Positions 25,211 to 33,191 of a stretch of 43,525 nucleotides of DNA are shown piece by piece. The notes beneath the pieces are model-generated. The model did no database searches. It was given only the letters and a program-made list of their open reading frames with translations, and had not been told where the DNA came from. Made by a program: the position numbers and the translations under genes. Origin of the DNA: an uncultured Alteromonas sp. Its GTDB lineage: Bacteria; Pseudomonadota; Gammaproteobacteria; Enterobacterales; Alteromonadaceae. How positions within the stretch are numbered: the stretch's first letter is position 1; each line of letters begins with the position of its first letter. Location of the stretch: assembly GCF_913058315.1 (NCBI RefSeq), contig NZ_CAJXQY010000026.1, positions 1-43,525 on the forward strand, written 5' to 3'.

Positions 25211-26068
25211 TTGCTGAGCTACCAACACGGCTACCATGCCGGTAACCACGCCGACATCCTTAAACATCTGTGCTGGCAGGCGGTTATTAATCGCCTGAAA
25301 CAGAAGAATAAGCCGTTTAATTTAATCGATACCCATGGTGGTTCAGGCTGTTACAGCCTCGACTCGGAACAAGCCAACAAAACCGGAGAATACAAAGACG
25401 GTGTGGTAAAGCTGGATCAGTTTTCACCGCAGGATCCGCTGTTAATCGAATATTTAGCGGCGCTGGCACTCTACCGGAATAATAATGAGTATCCTGGTTC
25501 ACCGGTACTGGCCGCTGACTTACTGCGCAGTAACGATGCTCTGCATGTGATGGAGCTGCACCCGGGTGAATTTGCTAATTTAAAAGGCGTGTTAAAGCGC
25601 CATAAAGGACAGGGGCAGGTTCACAGCCATTTTCGTGACGGCCTGGAGGGTCTTATTGCTTTATCGCCGCCTAAACCTAATCGCGGTGCGGTGCTAATTG
25701 ATCCGCCATATGAATCGCTGAGTGAATATCAGGCGGTTATGGAAGCCGTAAAAGGGTGTTTAAATCGCTGGCCTCAGGCGCAAATTCTAATTTGGTATCC
25801 GCTGTTATCGGCCCGGGCTGGTAATAAACAGGGCCAGTCTGAAACCCTGTGCCAGGCATTGGCAGAGCTTAATCACAACGTGCTACAGGTAGAGTTGCTG
25901 GCCGAAGATAAAAACGCCGATACCGGGATGTACGGCTCCGGCGTGTGCTTTATTAACCCGGCCTGGCAAATCGACACCATTTTAACTAACAGTCTGACTG
26001 AACTTTGCCCCCGTTTAGGTACTCAGTGCCAGCACAACGTGGTATGGCTTAATCATATCGAGTCATGA
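25211..26068 (+). CDS. rlmJ: 23S rRNA (adenine(2030)-N6)-methyltransferase RlmJ
   Basis: A 285-residue SAM-dependent enzyme that methylates A2030 of 23S rRNA. The opening LSYQHGYHAGNHADILKH, LIDTHGGSGCYSL (SAM-binding loop) and LIDPPYESL with the DPPY catalytic tetrad starting at D164 all fit RlmJ, and the length agrees with E. coli RlmJ. The start codon is TTG, chosen because the family N terminus begins exactly at MLSY and GAGAGAG lies eight bases upstream. Its stop overlaps the next ATG (ATGA), coupling it to the kinase-like gene. Confidence 0.94.
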   Translation: MLSYQHGYHAGNHADILKHLCWQAVINRLKQKNKPFNLIDTHGGSGCYSLDSEQANKTGEYKDGVVKLDQFSPQDPLLIEYLAALALYRNNNEYPGSPVLAADLLRSNDALHVMELHPGEFANLKGVLKRHKGQGQVHSHFRDGLEGLIALSPPKPNRGAVLIDPPYESLSEYQAVMEAVKGCLNRWPQAQILIWYPLLSARAGNKQGQSETLCQALAELNHNVLQVELLAEDKNADTGMYGSGVCFINPAWQIDTILTNSLTELCPRLGTQCQHNVVWLNHIES

Positions 26069-27909
26069 CCAGAAAAGGCATTCGCCACTTTTACATTCCT
26101 GAAGAGCAGTCGGTCTATCTGCTCTCGCATGCGGATGCCAAAAAACTCAAAGACTGGATAGCCCTGTGTATTGCCCAACTGGAAAGTCTGGGCTTTACCG
26201 ATATCAGCCTGATTGGTAAAGGGGCCTATGGATTTGCCTTTGGCGGGCGCGATCAGGCTGGTGCAGAACTGGTCTTTAAATTTACCCGCATTACCCTGCC
26301 CGTGAGCATTCAGGACCGCCTCGAGGAAGAAGCGTTTATGCAGGGGCTGCTCAGGCATTCGCATATTCCGACAGTGAAAGAATTCTACCAACGGGGCAGG
26401 CAATCCATTTTGATGATGGAGCGGGCGCCGGGCATCGATCTGGAACAATACAGTTTACGCGAAGGGCCTGTCGGGCCGCGACTGATTGTAAAGATGGCCG
26501 TGCAACTGGGTAAAATCCTGCTGTATTTACGCCAGTTTGAACTGGACGGCGGTCACCGGCCTATCGTACATGGCGACATTAAACCTTCCAACCTGGTCTG
26601 GGATGAAGACAACGAACGCCTGAGTCTTATCGACTGGGGCTCCAGTGTGTATGCGCAACTGGATGAACACCTGCAACCGGTGCAAAATAACGTACTGGAT
26701 TTAATCTCGGGAGATATTCAGCAAACCAATGCCCGCCTGGGAGATATCTACTTTATTGGCGATGCGCAGCTCAATGGCGAGCGCTCAAGCCCACGCTTCG
26801 ACGAGCAGGGGCTGGCAGGTACCCTTTATGCACTGGCTTCCGGGCAGTCGGCTCGGTTTGCGCATCAGGTGATCCCGCCATCGTCGCTCGGATTACCGAA
26901 AATTTTGTCAGACATTCTTACCTTTATGCTTAGCGACAACCTCACAGAACAGCATAGTGGGGGTGACTACTTTTTGTCGCACCTGAAATTACTCGACAAT
27001 CTGGTGTTCGCTAATGATACCGCCGAGCGCCACGAATCCTTGTTGCCGGTATGGGTAGCCAAACAGCGAAAGAACATCGAGTCGGTGGTCTACAGTTCCC
27101 GTAAGTCGTTTCTACGCCAGCAGAATGAGCTTAGCCAACAGCAAGCTGACGAGCTCAGTCAGTTGAGTTACTTAAATGATGCGCAGTTTGAGCGTTATTA
27201 TAAAAACTACCTCGATGGCATGGGCGCGACCGAAAAAGGCTTTTTAGCGGCAATAAGCCGGCTGGCCCGTTATCCGGTGGTGGGAGGGCTGGTAATCCAC
27301 TGGCAGCCTGAAGGCGTGTATATAGATTCGAGTCTGAACCTGCAGGATCCGAGTAAGGAGCAAGCGTTTAAACATGCGGTAAATACCGTGGTTACCCTGG
27401 CCCGGGCCATACATCGTCAGGGGGTATTCAAATGCTGCCTGTTTGATGCCAAAAACACCCTGCATATTGAGCGTGAGCAAATCGAATCGCCATTTGTGGC
27501 CGGGGCTGCTACCGTTATCCCCTATGAAAAATCCAATGTGTCACTGAGTACGTCTGAGAGCCGGGTGCATTCGTACTTTGAAGACGGTGATGATCCGGAC
27601 GAGTTCCTCGCCTTACCAACAAAAATCATGCAAGCCATTAAAGCGCTTAATGCCATTCACCATACTGGTTGTATTATTTTCGAGGCGCTTGAGAAACACT
27701 TAAAGATTCATAGTTACTATCGTTTGCTTGATCATACGAAGGAAAATGAGTTTAATGCGTTACTGAAAGAAATCATTGATTCACTGCCACAACTAACAGG
27801 TGAAGGCACCTGTGGTTTTATGAAGTTACCTTACAAAGACACGCGTTTTTTTGAGCACCGGGCAAAATGTGCCGACAAGTTTTATCCTCGCAATCCCCGA
27901 ACGCGGTAG
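26065..27909 (+). CDS. Eukaryotic-like protein kinase with unknown C-terminal half
   Basis: A 614-residue soluble protein. The N-terminal half (about 40-320) is a protein-kinase-like fold: glycine loop GKGAYGFAFG (51-60), lysine K72 in VFKF, catalytic loop HGDIKPSN (H169-N176, HGD instead of HRD) and DWG (D190-G192, instead of DFG). The main catalytic residues K, D, N and D are kept, so activity is plausible, but the atypical loops recall atypical kinases such as choline/aminoglycoside kinases. Residues about 330-614 match nothing I know; they include YLNDAQFERYYKNYLDGMG and are rich in His and charged residues. ATG 26065 overlaps the rlmJ stop by four bases. It may phosphorylate proteins or a small molecule. 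Confidence 0.75.
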   Translation: MTRKGIRHFYIPEEQSVYLLSHADAKKLKDWIALCIAQLESLGFTDISLIGKGAYGFAFGGRDQAGAELVFKFTRITLPVSIQDRLEEEAFMQGLLRHSHIPTVKEFYQRGRQSILMMERAPGIDLEQYSLREGPVGPRLIVKMAVQLGKILLYLRQFELDGGHRPIVHGDIKPSNLVWDEDNERLSLIDWGSSVYAQLDEHLQPVQNNVLDLISGDIQQTNARLGDIYFIGDAQLNGERSSPRFDEQGLAGTLYALASGQSARFAHQVIPPSSLGLPKILSDILTFMLSDNLTEQHSGGDYFLSHLKLLDNLVFANDTAERHESLLPVWVAKQRKNIESVVYSSRKSFLRQQNELSQQQADELSQLSYLNDAQFERYYKNYLDGMGATEKGFLAAISRLARYPVVGGLVIHWQPEGVYIDSSLNLQDPSKEQAFKHAVNTVVTLARAIHRQGVFKCCLFDAKNTLHIEREQIESPFVAGAATVIPYEKSNVSLSTSESRVHSYFEDGDDPDEFLALPTKIMQAIKALNAIHHTGCIIFEALEKHLKIHSYYRLLDHTKENEFNALLKEIIDSLPQLTGEGTCGFMKLPYKDTRFFEHRAKCADKFYPRNPRTR

Positions 27910-27958
27910 TCAGTCTTTTTGGCAGTGAACGTATCTGTTTATCTATTGGGAGTTACTC

Positions 27959-28825
27959 TTGGAACAGCAAAACGAAGTTAAAGTTGCCTCTTTACTGGAA
28001 TTAGAAACCCTGGAAAAGGGACTTTATCATGGCCAGAGCTGGGATCTGGGCTTTCGTGCCTTATTTGGTGGGCAGGTGTTAGGTCAGGCATTAAAGGCGG
28101 CCTGGGAAAGCGTGCCGGCAGGACGCGTTGCCCACTCTTTCCATAGCTACTTTTTATTACCCGGTGACGCAAAGCAGCCGGTAGTCTACGACGTTGAAAT
28201 CGTCCGGGACGGCAAGAGCTTTTCGGCGCGGCGGGTCAAAGCCATCCAGAATGGCCGTAATATTTTCTACATGACGGCGTCCTTTCAGCAACCGGAAGAA
28301 GGAATGCAGCATCAGTACGCCGAAATGCCTGATGTACCCGCACCAGAAGAGGTTGAACCCGACATCAGAATGTACGAACGTAATTATGACAACATCGGGC
28401 GCAGAATGCGTGAAGCACTAAGCTATCATCGCCCCATAGATATTCGTACCGTGGATGCCGTACGTTCATTTACGTCTAAGAATGATAAGCCTGAACGTTA
28501 TACCTGGCTGCGGGCAAATGAAGCACTGGGTGATTCGCAGGCCATGCATCAGGCGGTGTTAGCCTATGCCAGTGATTACCATTTTTTAAGCACGTCCTTG
28601 CAGCCTCACGGGGTGCAGATCACCGATCGAAACCTGGCGATTGCCACTATTGACCATGCCATGTGGTTTCATCGCCCCATCAATATGAATGAGTGGTTGT
28701 TGTACTCTATGGAAAGTCCCGCCAGCGGTGGTGCCAGAGGATTGGTTCGTGGTCAGTTGTTTAATCAGCAGGGTGAACTGGTGGCTTCAACCATGCAGGA
28801 AGGCCTGATGCGGATCACCGATTAA
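27959..28825 (+). CDS. tesB: Acyl-CoA thioesterase II (TesB)
   Basis: A 288-residue double-hotdog thioesterase that hydrolyses medium to long acyl-CoA to free acid and CoA. It aligns along its full length with E. coli TesB: FGGQVLGQAL, HSFHSYFLLPGD, RDGKSFSARRVKAIQ, FYMTASFQ, and the catalytic D206 (YASDYHFL), T230 (IATIDHAMWFHRP) and Q280 (STMQEGLMR) at positions close to the E. coli D204, T228 and Q278. The start is TTG, supported by GGGAG seven bases upstream. No plus-strand terminator follows; the convergent small-RNA terminator downstream is oriented to the minus strand. Confidence 0.94.
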   Translation: MEQQNEVKVASLLELETLEKGLYHGQSWDLGFRALFGGQVLGQALKAAWESVPAGRVAHSFHSYFLLPGDAKQPVVYDVEIVRDGKSFSARRVKAIQNGRNIFYMTASFQQPEEGMQHQYAEMPDVPAPEEVEPDIRMYERNYDNIGRRMREALSYHRPIDIRTVDAVRSFTSKNDKPERYTWLRANEALGDSQAMHQAVLAYASDYHFLSTSLQPHGVQITDRNLAIATIDHAMWFHRPINMNEWLLYSMESPASGGARGLVRGQLFNQQGELVASTMQEGLMRITD

Positions 28826-28893
28826 CTTCGTCGCGCCAGACAGGATTCAGACCACTGGCAGTGATACCACTGCTGTAATCGATATTGCCCCAT

Positions 28894-28999
28894 AAAAAAT
28901 GCCCAGAACTTAAAAAGTTCCGGGCCTAGGGGAATGGCTCATTGCTGAGCCGTGCGCTAACTTTTACAAAGGGAGAAGTGAACAAATCTTCTTTGTAGA
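28894..28999 (-). ncRNA. Candidate trans-acting small RNA (about 106 nt)
   Basis: On the minus strand a -10 box TATGAT (29011-29006) with TTATAA 17 bases upstream (29034-29029) predicts a start near 28999. The RNA would contain a perfect hairpin GGCTCA-GCAA-TGAGCC with a GNRA tetraloop (28951-28936) and end in an intrinsic terminator: GCCCGGAACTT/AAGTTCTGGGC (28925-28901) followed by U6 (28899-28894). The one odd pair in the terminator is G-U in this RNA but A-C in the other strand's RNA, and the GNRA loop also exists only on this strand. Upstream of these, TACAAAG/CTTTGTA (28997-28991 and 28971-28965) encloses a pyrimidine-rich CTTCTCC stretch that could act as anti-Shine-Dalgarno seed. I do not recognise an Rfam family. 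Confidence 0.68.
28901..28925 (-). terminator. Intrinsic terminator of the candidate small RNA
   Basis: An 11-bp stem (one G-U pair on the minus strand) with a UUU loop is followed by A then U6 on the minus strand. On the plus strand the same stem has an A-C mismatch and no U-run, so it does not terminate tesB. Confidence 0.8.
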
Positions 29000-29005
29000 T
29001 TTGTA

Positions 29006-29034
29006 ATCATAGCTCAAAATCGCTCAATTTATAA
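29006..29034 (-). promoter_or_regulatory. Promoter of the candidate small RNA
   Basis: TTATAA (29034-29029, 4 of 6 consensus) and TATGAT (29011-29006, 5 of 6) are 17 bases apart. The spacer carries a direct repeat TTGAGC (29027-29022 and 29017-29012) with a 10-base period, a possible regulator site. Confidence 0.5.
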
Positions 29035-29333
29035 ACAATTTTTTTGTTTCGTCCCATTTTTAATCAATTATAGATACTAACCAGCAAGTTACGCCAGTCA
29101 TTGCAGACATAATTGACAGCGAATGAACAAAATATAACCAGTTTGTACAATATTTATCCACAGGTTATGTGTATTAAATGGCGCCTATATACCTGACGGT
29201 ATGAAAATGCGATTTTTCTATTCATAAGGTGAATATCGATAATCAGCCATTCAACCAAAACTACGATTGTGGTTTGGTATCTGAATTGCCAGAATAACGC
29301 CCACAGGTTTAATTTACTGAGCAGGTATCACCA
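29035..29333 (+). promoter_or_regulatory. Leader of the aminotransferase gene with a DnaA box
   Basis: No gene is seen. A perfect DnaA box TTATCCACA lies at 29154-29162. An inverted repeat ACCAAA (29254-29259) and TTTGGT (29273-29278) could be an operator, and TATCGATA (29234-29241) is a small palindrome. AGCAGG shortly before 29334 is a modest ribosome binding site. Confidence 0.4.
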
Positions 29334-30455
29334 ATGAAATCATACAGCAGTCATATTCCCCCGCAACGTACGCTGATGGGACCGGGTCCTTCCGACGTCA
29401 GCCCCCGTGTGCTAAATGCCATGGCTCGCAGTACTGTGGGTCATCTGGATCCTGATTTTATCGGTTTAATGGATGAAACCAAAGAACTGCTACAGTATGC
29501 CTTTAAAACTGAAAACGCGTTAACCATGCCTGTCTCCGCACCCGGATCGGCGGGAATGGAAGCGGCGTTTGTTAACCTTATTGAGCCCGGTGACACCGTT
29601 ATTGTTTGTATCAATGGTGTGTTTGGCATGCGCATGCGCGAAAATGTAGTGCGTAGCGGGGCAACAGCTGTCGTGGTAGAAGACGACTGGGGCAAACAAA
29701 CGGATCTGAACAAACTCGAAGACGCGTTAAAAGCGCACCCGGAAGCTAAAGTGGTTGCTTTTGTGCACGCCGAAACCTCTACCGGGGTGCGTAATGATGC
29801 CGAGAAAATGTGTGCTCTGGCTCGTCAGTATGACTGCCTGACCATTGTTGATGCGGTAACTTCTCTGGGCGGCATTGAGCTGTGTGTTGATGACTGGCAA
29901 ATCGATGCCATTTATTCCGGTTCGCAAAAATGTTTAAGCTGCGTGCCCGGGATTTCACCCGTATCATTCAGTGACAAAGCACTTGATGTCATAAAGCAAC
30001 GTAAAACACCGGTGCAAAGCTGGTTTTTAGACATGAACCTGATTGTGGGGTATTGGGGACAGGGCGGAAAACGTGCTTACCATCACACAGCCCCGGTCAA
30101 CAGCATTTATGCCTTGCATGAATCATTGGTAATGTTACATGAGGAAGGACTGGAGAATGCCTGGCAACGACATGCGAATTTGCATAATAAGCTGGTTGCC
30201 GGACTTGAGGATCTCGGCATTGAAATGGCCGTTGATAAAGCCTACCGTTTACCGCAATTAAATGTGGTACGTATCCCTGAAGGGATAGACGATGGCGCGG
30301 TACGTGGCCGTTTATTGAACGACTTCAATCTTGAAATTGGCGCCGGCTTAGGGGCGTTTGCCGGAAAAGTATGGCGTATCGGTCTGATGGGCGCAGCCTG
30401 CACCGACAAAAATGTTGATTTTTGTCTGGCAGCGTTAAAGACGGTTCTTAAATAA
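29334..30455 (+). CDS. Class V aminotransferase, alanine/serine-glyoxylate type
   Basis: A 373-residue PLP enzyme of fold type I. It has the AGXT-family features: LMGPGPSDVSPRVLNAMA near the N terminus, SAPGSAGMEAA as the phosphate-binding segment, VHAETSTGVRND, IVDAVTSLGGIEL with the PLP-binding Asp (D173), and GSQKCLSC with the Schiff-base lysine K199. The closest known activities are alanine-glyoxylate and serine-pyruvate/serine-glyoxylate transamination; the preferred pair cannot be read from sequence. It stands alone, with a long leader and a following hairpin. Length is normal. Confidence 0.88.
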   Translation: MKSYSSHIPPQRTLMGPGPSDVSPRVLNAMARSTVGHLDPDFIGLMDETKELLQYAFKTENALTMPVSAPGSAGMEAAFVNLIEPGDTVIVCINGVFGMRMRENVVRSGATAVVVEDDWGKQTDLNKLEDALKAHPEAKVVAFVHAETSTGVRNDAEKMCALARQYDCLTIVDAVTSLGGIELCVDDWQIDAIYSGSQKCLSCVPGISPVSFSDKALDVIKQRKTPVQSWFLDMNLIVGYWGQGGKRAYHHTAPVNSIYALHESLVMLHEEGLENAWQRHANLHNKLVAGLEDLGIEMAVDKAYRLPQLNVVRIPEGIDDGAVRGRLLNDFNLEIGAGLGAFAGKVWRIGLMGAACTDKNVDFCLAALKTVLK

Positions 30456-30504
30456 CCTCGGTTTAGATAACGTCTGAAGTACGACTAAAAAATTCCTGAA
30501 TATT

Positions 30505-30543
30505 AAGGCTGGCAAAATAAAAAATTGTTAATTGCCAGCCTTT
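30505..30543 (+). terminator. Hairpin terminator after the aminotransferase
   Basis: A perfect 11-bp inverted repeat AAGGCTGGCAA (30505-30515) and TTGCCAGCCTT (30532-30542) encloses an AT-only loop. The downstream T-run is short, so termination may be partial. Confidence 0.65.
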
Positions 30544-30674
30544 AACGCTACTATCTCAAACTGTCGTGTCAGGTAACCCCGGGAAGGTGGGATCGACAGT
30601 GCCATTGTCCGCTTTCCTGTTATACCCTTTAACCTGTCCGCCCGTTGTTTACTCATTATTCAGGTTATTCTTCT

Positions 30675-31904
30675 ATGCTGCATCGAATTTGGCTTATCTT
30701 TATTGTCAGCGCATTTCTGGCGACCTTATATCAGGCCCTGTGGGGTGAAAATCCCGTTGGTTTTCAGGATGTAATGAATGCGGTAAGCAGTATGGCTACC
30801 CTTAGCGTAGAAATTGCCATTGGCCTGATAGGCGTTCTGGCTTTCTGGCTCGGTATTTTTGAGGTGGCTGAAAAATCGGGGTTAATCAGAAAGTTTTCCC
30901 GTGTACTGGCACCATTTTTATGCCGCATTATGCCCGATATTCCCCGCGACCACCCGGCGCTGGGCAGTATTACTATGAATATGTCAGCCAATCTGCTGGG
31001 GCTTGATAACGCAGCAACCCCGTTTGGTATTAAAGCCATGCAGGATATGCAAACCCTGGCGCCGAAAAAAGATACTCTGACCAACAGCCAGATCCTGTTT
31101 CTGGTGCTTAATACCTCATCGGTAACCCTGTTTCCCATCGCGGTCTTCCTGTATCGCGGTGAACAGGGCGCAGCGCAGCCTACCGATGTATTTATTCCTA
31201 TTTTACTGGCCACCAGTGCATCCACCCTGGCGGGCTTAATTGTAACCTGCCTGGTGCAGCGTATTAATCTGTTTAATCGTGTGGTGTTGCTGTATCTGGT
31301 TGGCGTATTTGGCTTACTGGCCGCGGTTATTCTATATTTTGCCCAACTGGCCGCCTCTGAACTGGCCAGCCAGTCAGCCATTGTAGCCAACAGCTTACTG
31401 TTTACTTTTGTGGTAGGCGTGCTGATTTCCGGCTGGCGGGTAGGTAATAATACCTACGAGCAGTTTGTCGATGGCGCCAAAAAAGGCTTTGAGGTGGCTG
31501 TCTCGCTGATTCCGTTTCTGCTGGCCATGCTGGTTGCTATTGGTATGCTGCGGGCCAGTGGCGTGATGGACATAATAGTGCAAATGATTGCCAGTGTGGC
31601 TGGCATGCTGGGATTTGATCCGCGTTTTGTCGATGCGTTACCTACTGCGTTGATGAAACCTCTCAGTGGCAGTGGTGCCAGGGCGCTGATGATTGAAACC
31701 ATGCAACATCACGGTGCAGATTCCTTTGCCGGGCGTTTATCGTCTGTGATGCAGGGCTCTACCGAAACCACCTTTTATGTGCTGGCCGTTTATTTAGGCG
31801 CGGTGGGCATTAAGCATTCGCGCTATGCGGTGGCGTGTTGTCTGGCTGCCGACGTCGCCGGGATTGCTACGGCTATTGTCGTAAGTTACTGGTTCTTTGG
31901 TTAA
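30675..31904 (+). CDS. Fused SpmA/SpmB-like nucleoside-recognition (Gate) membrane protein
   Basis: A 409-residue inner membrane protein with about nine helices. The N-terminal half resembles spore maturation protein SpmA (SSMATLSVEIAIGLIGVLAFWLG, ITMNMSANLLGLDNAATPFG) and the C-terminal half SpmB (VDGAKKGFEVAVSLIPFLLAMLV, PLSGSGARALMIE, STETTFYVLAVYLGAVG). In spore formers these are two proteins; a single fused chain is found in some gammaproteobacteria, where its substrate is unknown. I use ATG 30675 with AGG upstream; a TTG at 30645 would add ten residues lacking a ribosome binding site. Confidence 0.87.
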   Translation: MLHRIWLIFIVSAFLATLYQALWGENPVGFQDVMNAVSSMATLSVEIAIGLIGVLAFWLGIFEVAEKSGLIRKFSRVLAPFLCRIMPDIPRDHPALGSITMNMSANLLGLDNAATPFGIKAMQDMQTLAPKKDTLTNSQILFLVLNTSSVTLFPIAVFLYRGEQGAAQPTDVFIPILLATSASTLAGLIVTCLVQRINLFNRVVLLYLVGVFGLLAAVILYFAQLAASELASQSAIVANSLLFTFVVGVLISGWRVGNNTYEQFVDGAKKGFEVAVSLIPFLLAMLVAIGMLRASGVMDIIVQMIASVAGMLGFDPRFVDALPTALMKPLSGSGARALMIETMQHHGADSFAGRLSSVMQGSTETTFYVLAVYLGAVGIKHSRYAVACCLAADVAGIATAIVVSYWFFG

Positions 31905-31969
31905 CAGTTCAGTTTAGGTTAAGAAACTGGCTGCCATACTGCGCGGGTCAACAAAACAGGAGTGGTTTT

Positions 31970-32647
31970 ATGAATTGGAAAGTGATTGCCGCTGCGGCAT
32001 TAGGCCTGGCGTTAAGTTTTCACACTCAGGCCGAACAAAGCACCTTACAGGTGTCTGGCCAGGGCATTGTGGCTGCTGCACCGGATGCCTATACCTTAAC
32101 CATGGTAATAGAAGAACGCGGTGGAGTAGTGGGCAAACTCAACGAGCAGGCTAATGCAAAACTCAATGCAGTAGTGAGTTTTTTGTTATCTCAGGGCGTC
32201 GATGAACAGCATATTCAATCGATGTCGGTTAATTTGTCGCCGTGGTATGAACATACTCCCAATGGCAGAGAACATAAGGGGTTTGTGCTCAGTCGCCAGG
32301 TACGCGTAACCTCAAGTCAACTGCAAAACTACGATATTGTCCTCGATGGGGCCATGAAGCGCGGCATTAATCGTATCGATCAATTTGAGTTCATTAACTC
32401 TAACCCCGAAAAGGTTTATCGCGAGGCGCTGATTGCCGCAGTGGAAGACGCTAAAGCCCGTGCCAGTCTTATCGCTAAGCAAATGGGTGTTGCTGTCGGA
32501 GGCGTCATTTCGATTAGTGAGTCTATGTCTTATAACCAGCCGCCGGTTGGAGTAAGAATGCGCGTGCAACAGGAAGATGCCTTTAGTTTACCCGGTCAGA
32601 CCGATACCTCGGCGGCGGTGAATGTCACATTCGCTATCGAGAATTAA
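31970..32647 (+). CDS. Periplasmic SIMPL-domain (DUF541) protein
   Basis: A 225-residue protein with a Sec signal peptide (MNWKVIAAAALGLALSFHTQA, cleavage before EQST). The mature part is a full SIMPL domain: LQVSGQGIVAAAPDAYTLTM, NAVVSFLLSQGVDEQHIQS, FVLSRQVRVTSSQLQNYD, YREALIAAVEDAKARASLIAKQMG and a closing VNVTFAIEN. E. coli YggE is the best-known relative and is linked to oxidative stress tolerance, with the mechanism unclear. CAGGAG precedes ATG 31970; the longer open frame upstream overlaps the SpmAB gene and is ignored. Confidence 0.87.
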   Translation: MNWKVIAAAALGLALSFHTQAEQSTLQVSGQGIVAAAPDAYTLTMVIEERGGVVGKLNEQANAKLNAVVSFLLSQGVDEQHIQSMSVNLSPWYEHTPNGREHKGFVLSRQVRVTSSQLQNYDIVLDGAMKRGINRIDQFEFINSNPEKVYREALIAAVEDAKARASLIAKQMGVAVGGVISISESMSYNQPPVGVRMRVQQEDAFSLPGQTDTSAAVNVTFAIEN

Positions 32648-32662
32648 TTGGTCCGGGATTCA

Positions 32663-32694
32663 CTGATTAACCTTTTTTGACGGAACTGCTACAC
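32663..32694 (+). promoter_or_regulatory. Possible promoter of msrC-proQ-prc
   Basis: TTAACC, a 17-base spacer beginning with a T-run, and TACACT form a weak sigma-70-like promoter about 40 bases before the msrC start. The match is limited. Confidence 0.3.
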
Positions 32695-32732
32695 TTCGCC
32701 GGTCTTAGCGTTTTATATTTGAGAGTTGTATT

Positions 32733-33191
32733 TTGAATAACCGTAGTCTTTATCCTCAATTACTTGAGCAAGCCAAAAGCCTGATCGCCGGCGAGCCCGA
32801 TTTAATAGCTAACCTGGCCAATTTAAGTGCCCTGATTTATCACAATCTGGATGACGTAAACTGGGCCGGCTTTTACCTGTACAAAGACGAACAGCTCGTG
32901 CTCGGGCCATTTCAGGGACTGCCAGCCTGTATACGAATTCCTATGGGGAAGGGCGTGTGTGGCACGGCGGCACAAACCAACAGTATTCAGCGCATAGACG
33001 ACGTCCATGCATTTCCCGGGCATATCGCCTGCGACGCGGCTTCTGAGTCTGAAATTGTGATTCCTGTGGTAGTCAATGGCGACCTGCTGGGCGTGCTGGA
33101 TATCGATAGCCCGAAATTATCCCGCTTTAGTGCAGACGATGAAGCGGGTCTGGCGGAGATTGTTGATGCCCTGGTGGCTGAATTGTCATGA
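32733..33191 (+). CDS. msrC: Free methionine-(R)-sulfoxide reductase (MsrC, GAF domain)
   Basis: A 152-residue GAF-domain enzyme that reduces free L-methionine-(R)-sulfoxide using thioredoxin. The three redox cysteines of the family are present: C66 (PACIRIP), C76 (GKGVCGTAA) and C100 (HIACDAASESEIV), with the 10- and 24-residue spacing of E. coli fRMsr (C84, C94, C118). LDIDSPKLSRFSADDEAGL closes the domain. The start is TTG with GAGAG eight bases upstream. Its stop overlaps the next ATG (ATGA). Confidence 0.93.
   Translation: MNNRSLYPQLLEQAKSLIAGEPDLIANLANLSALIYHNLDDVNWAGFYLYKDEQLVLGPFQGLPACIRIPMGKGVCGTAAQTNSIQRIDDVHAFPGHIACDAASESEIVIPVVVNGDLLGVLDIDSPKLSRFSADDEAGLAEIVDALVAELS

Noticed and set aside
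28901..28925. Hairpin taken as the tesB terminator
   Set aside because: On the plus strand it has an A-C mismatch and no U-run; the minus strand has a G-U pair and U6.
30764..31390. A 208-codon minus-strand open frame opposite the SpmAB gene
   Set aside because: It is complementary to a well-recognised membrane protein gene; its Ser/Thr/Arg-rich product is typical of antisense frames.
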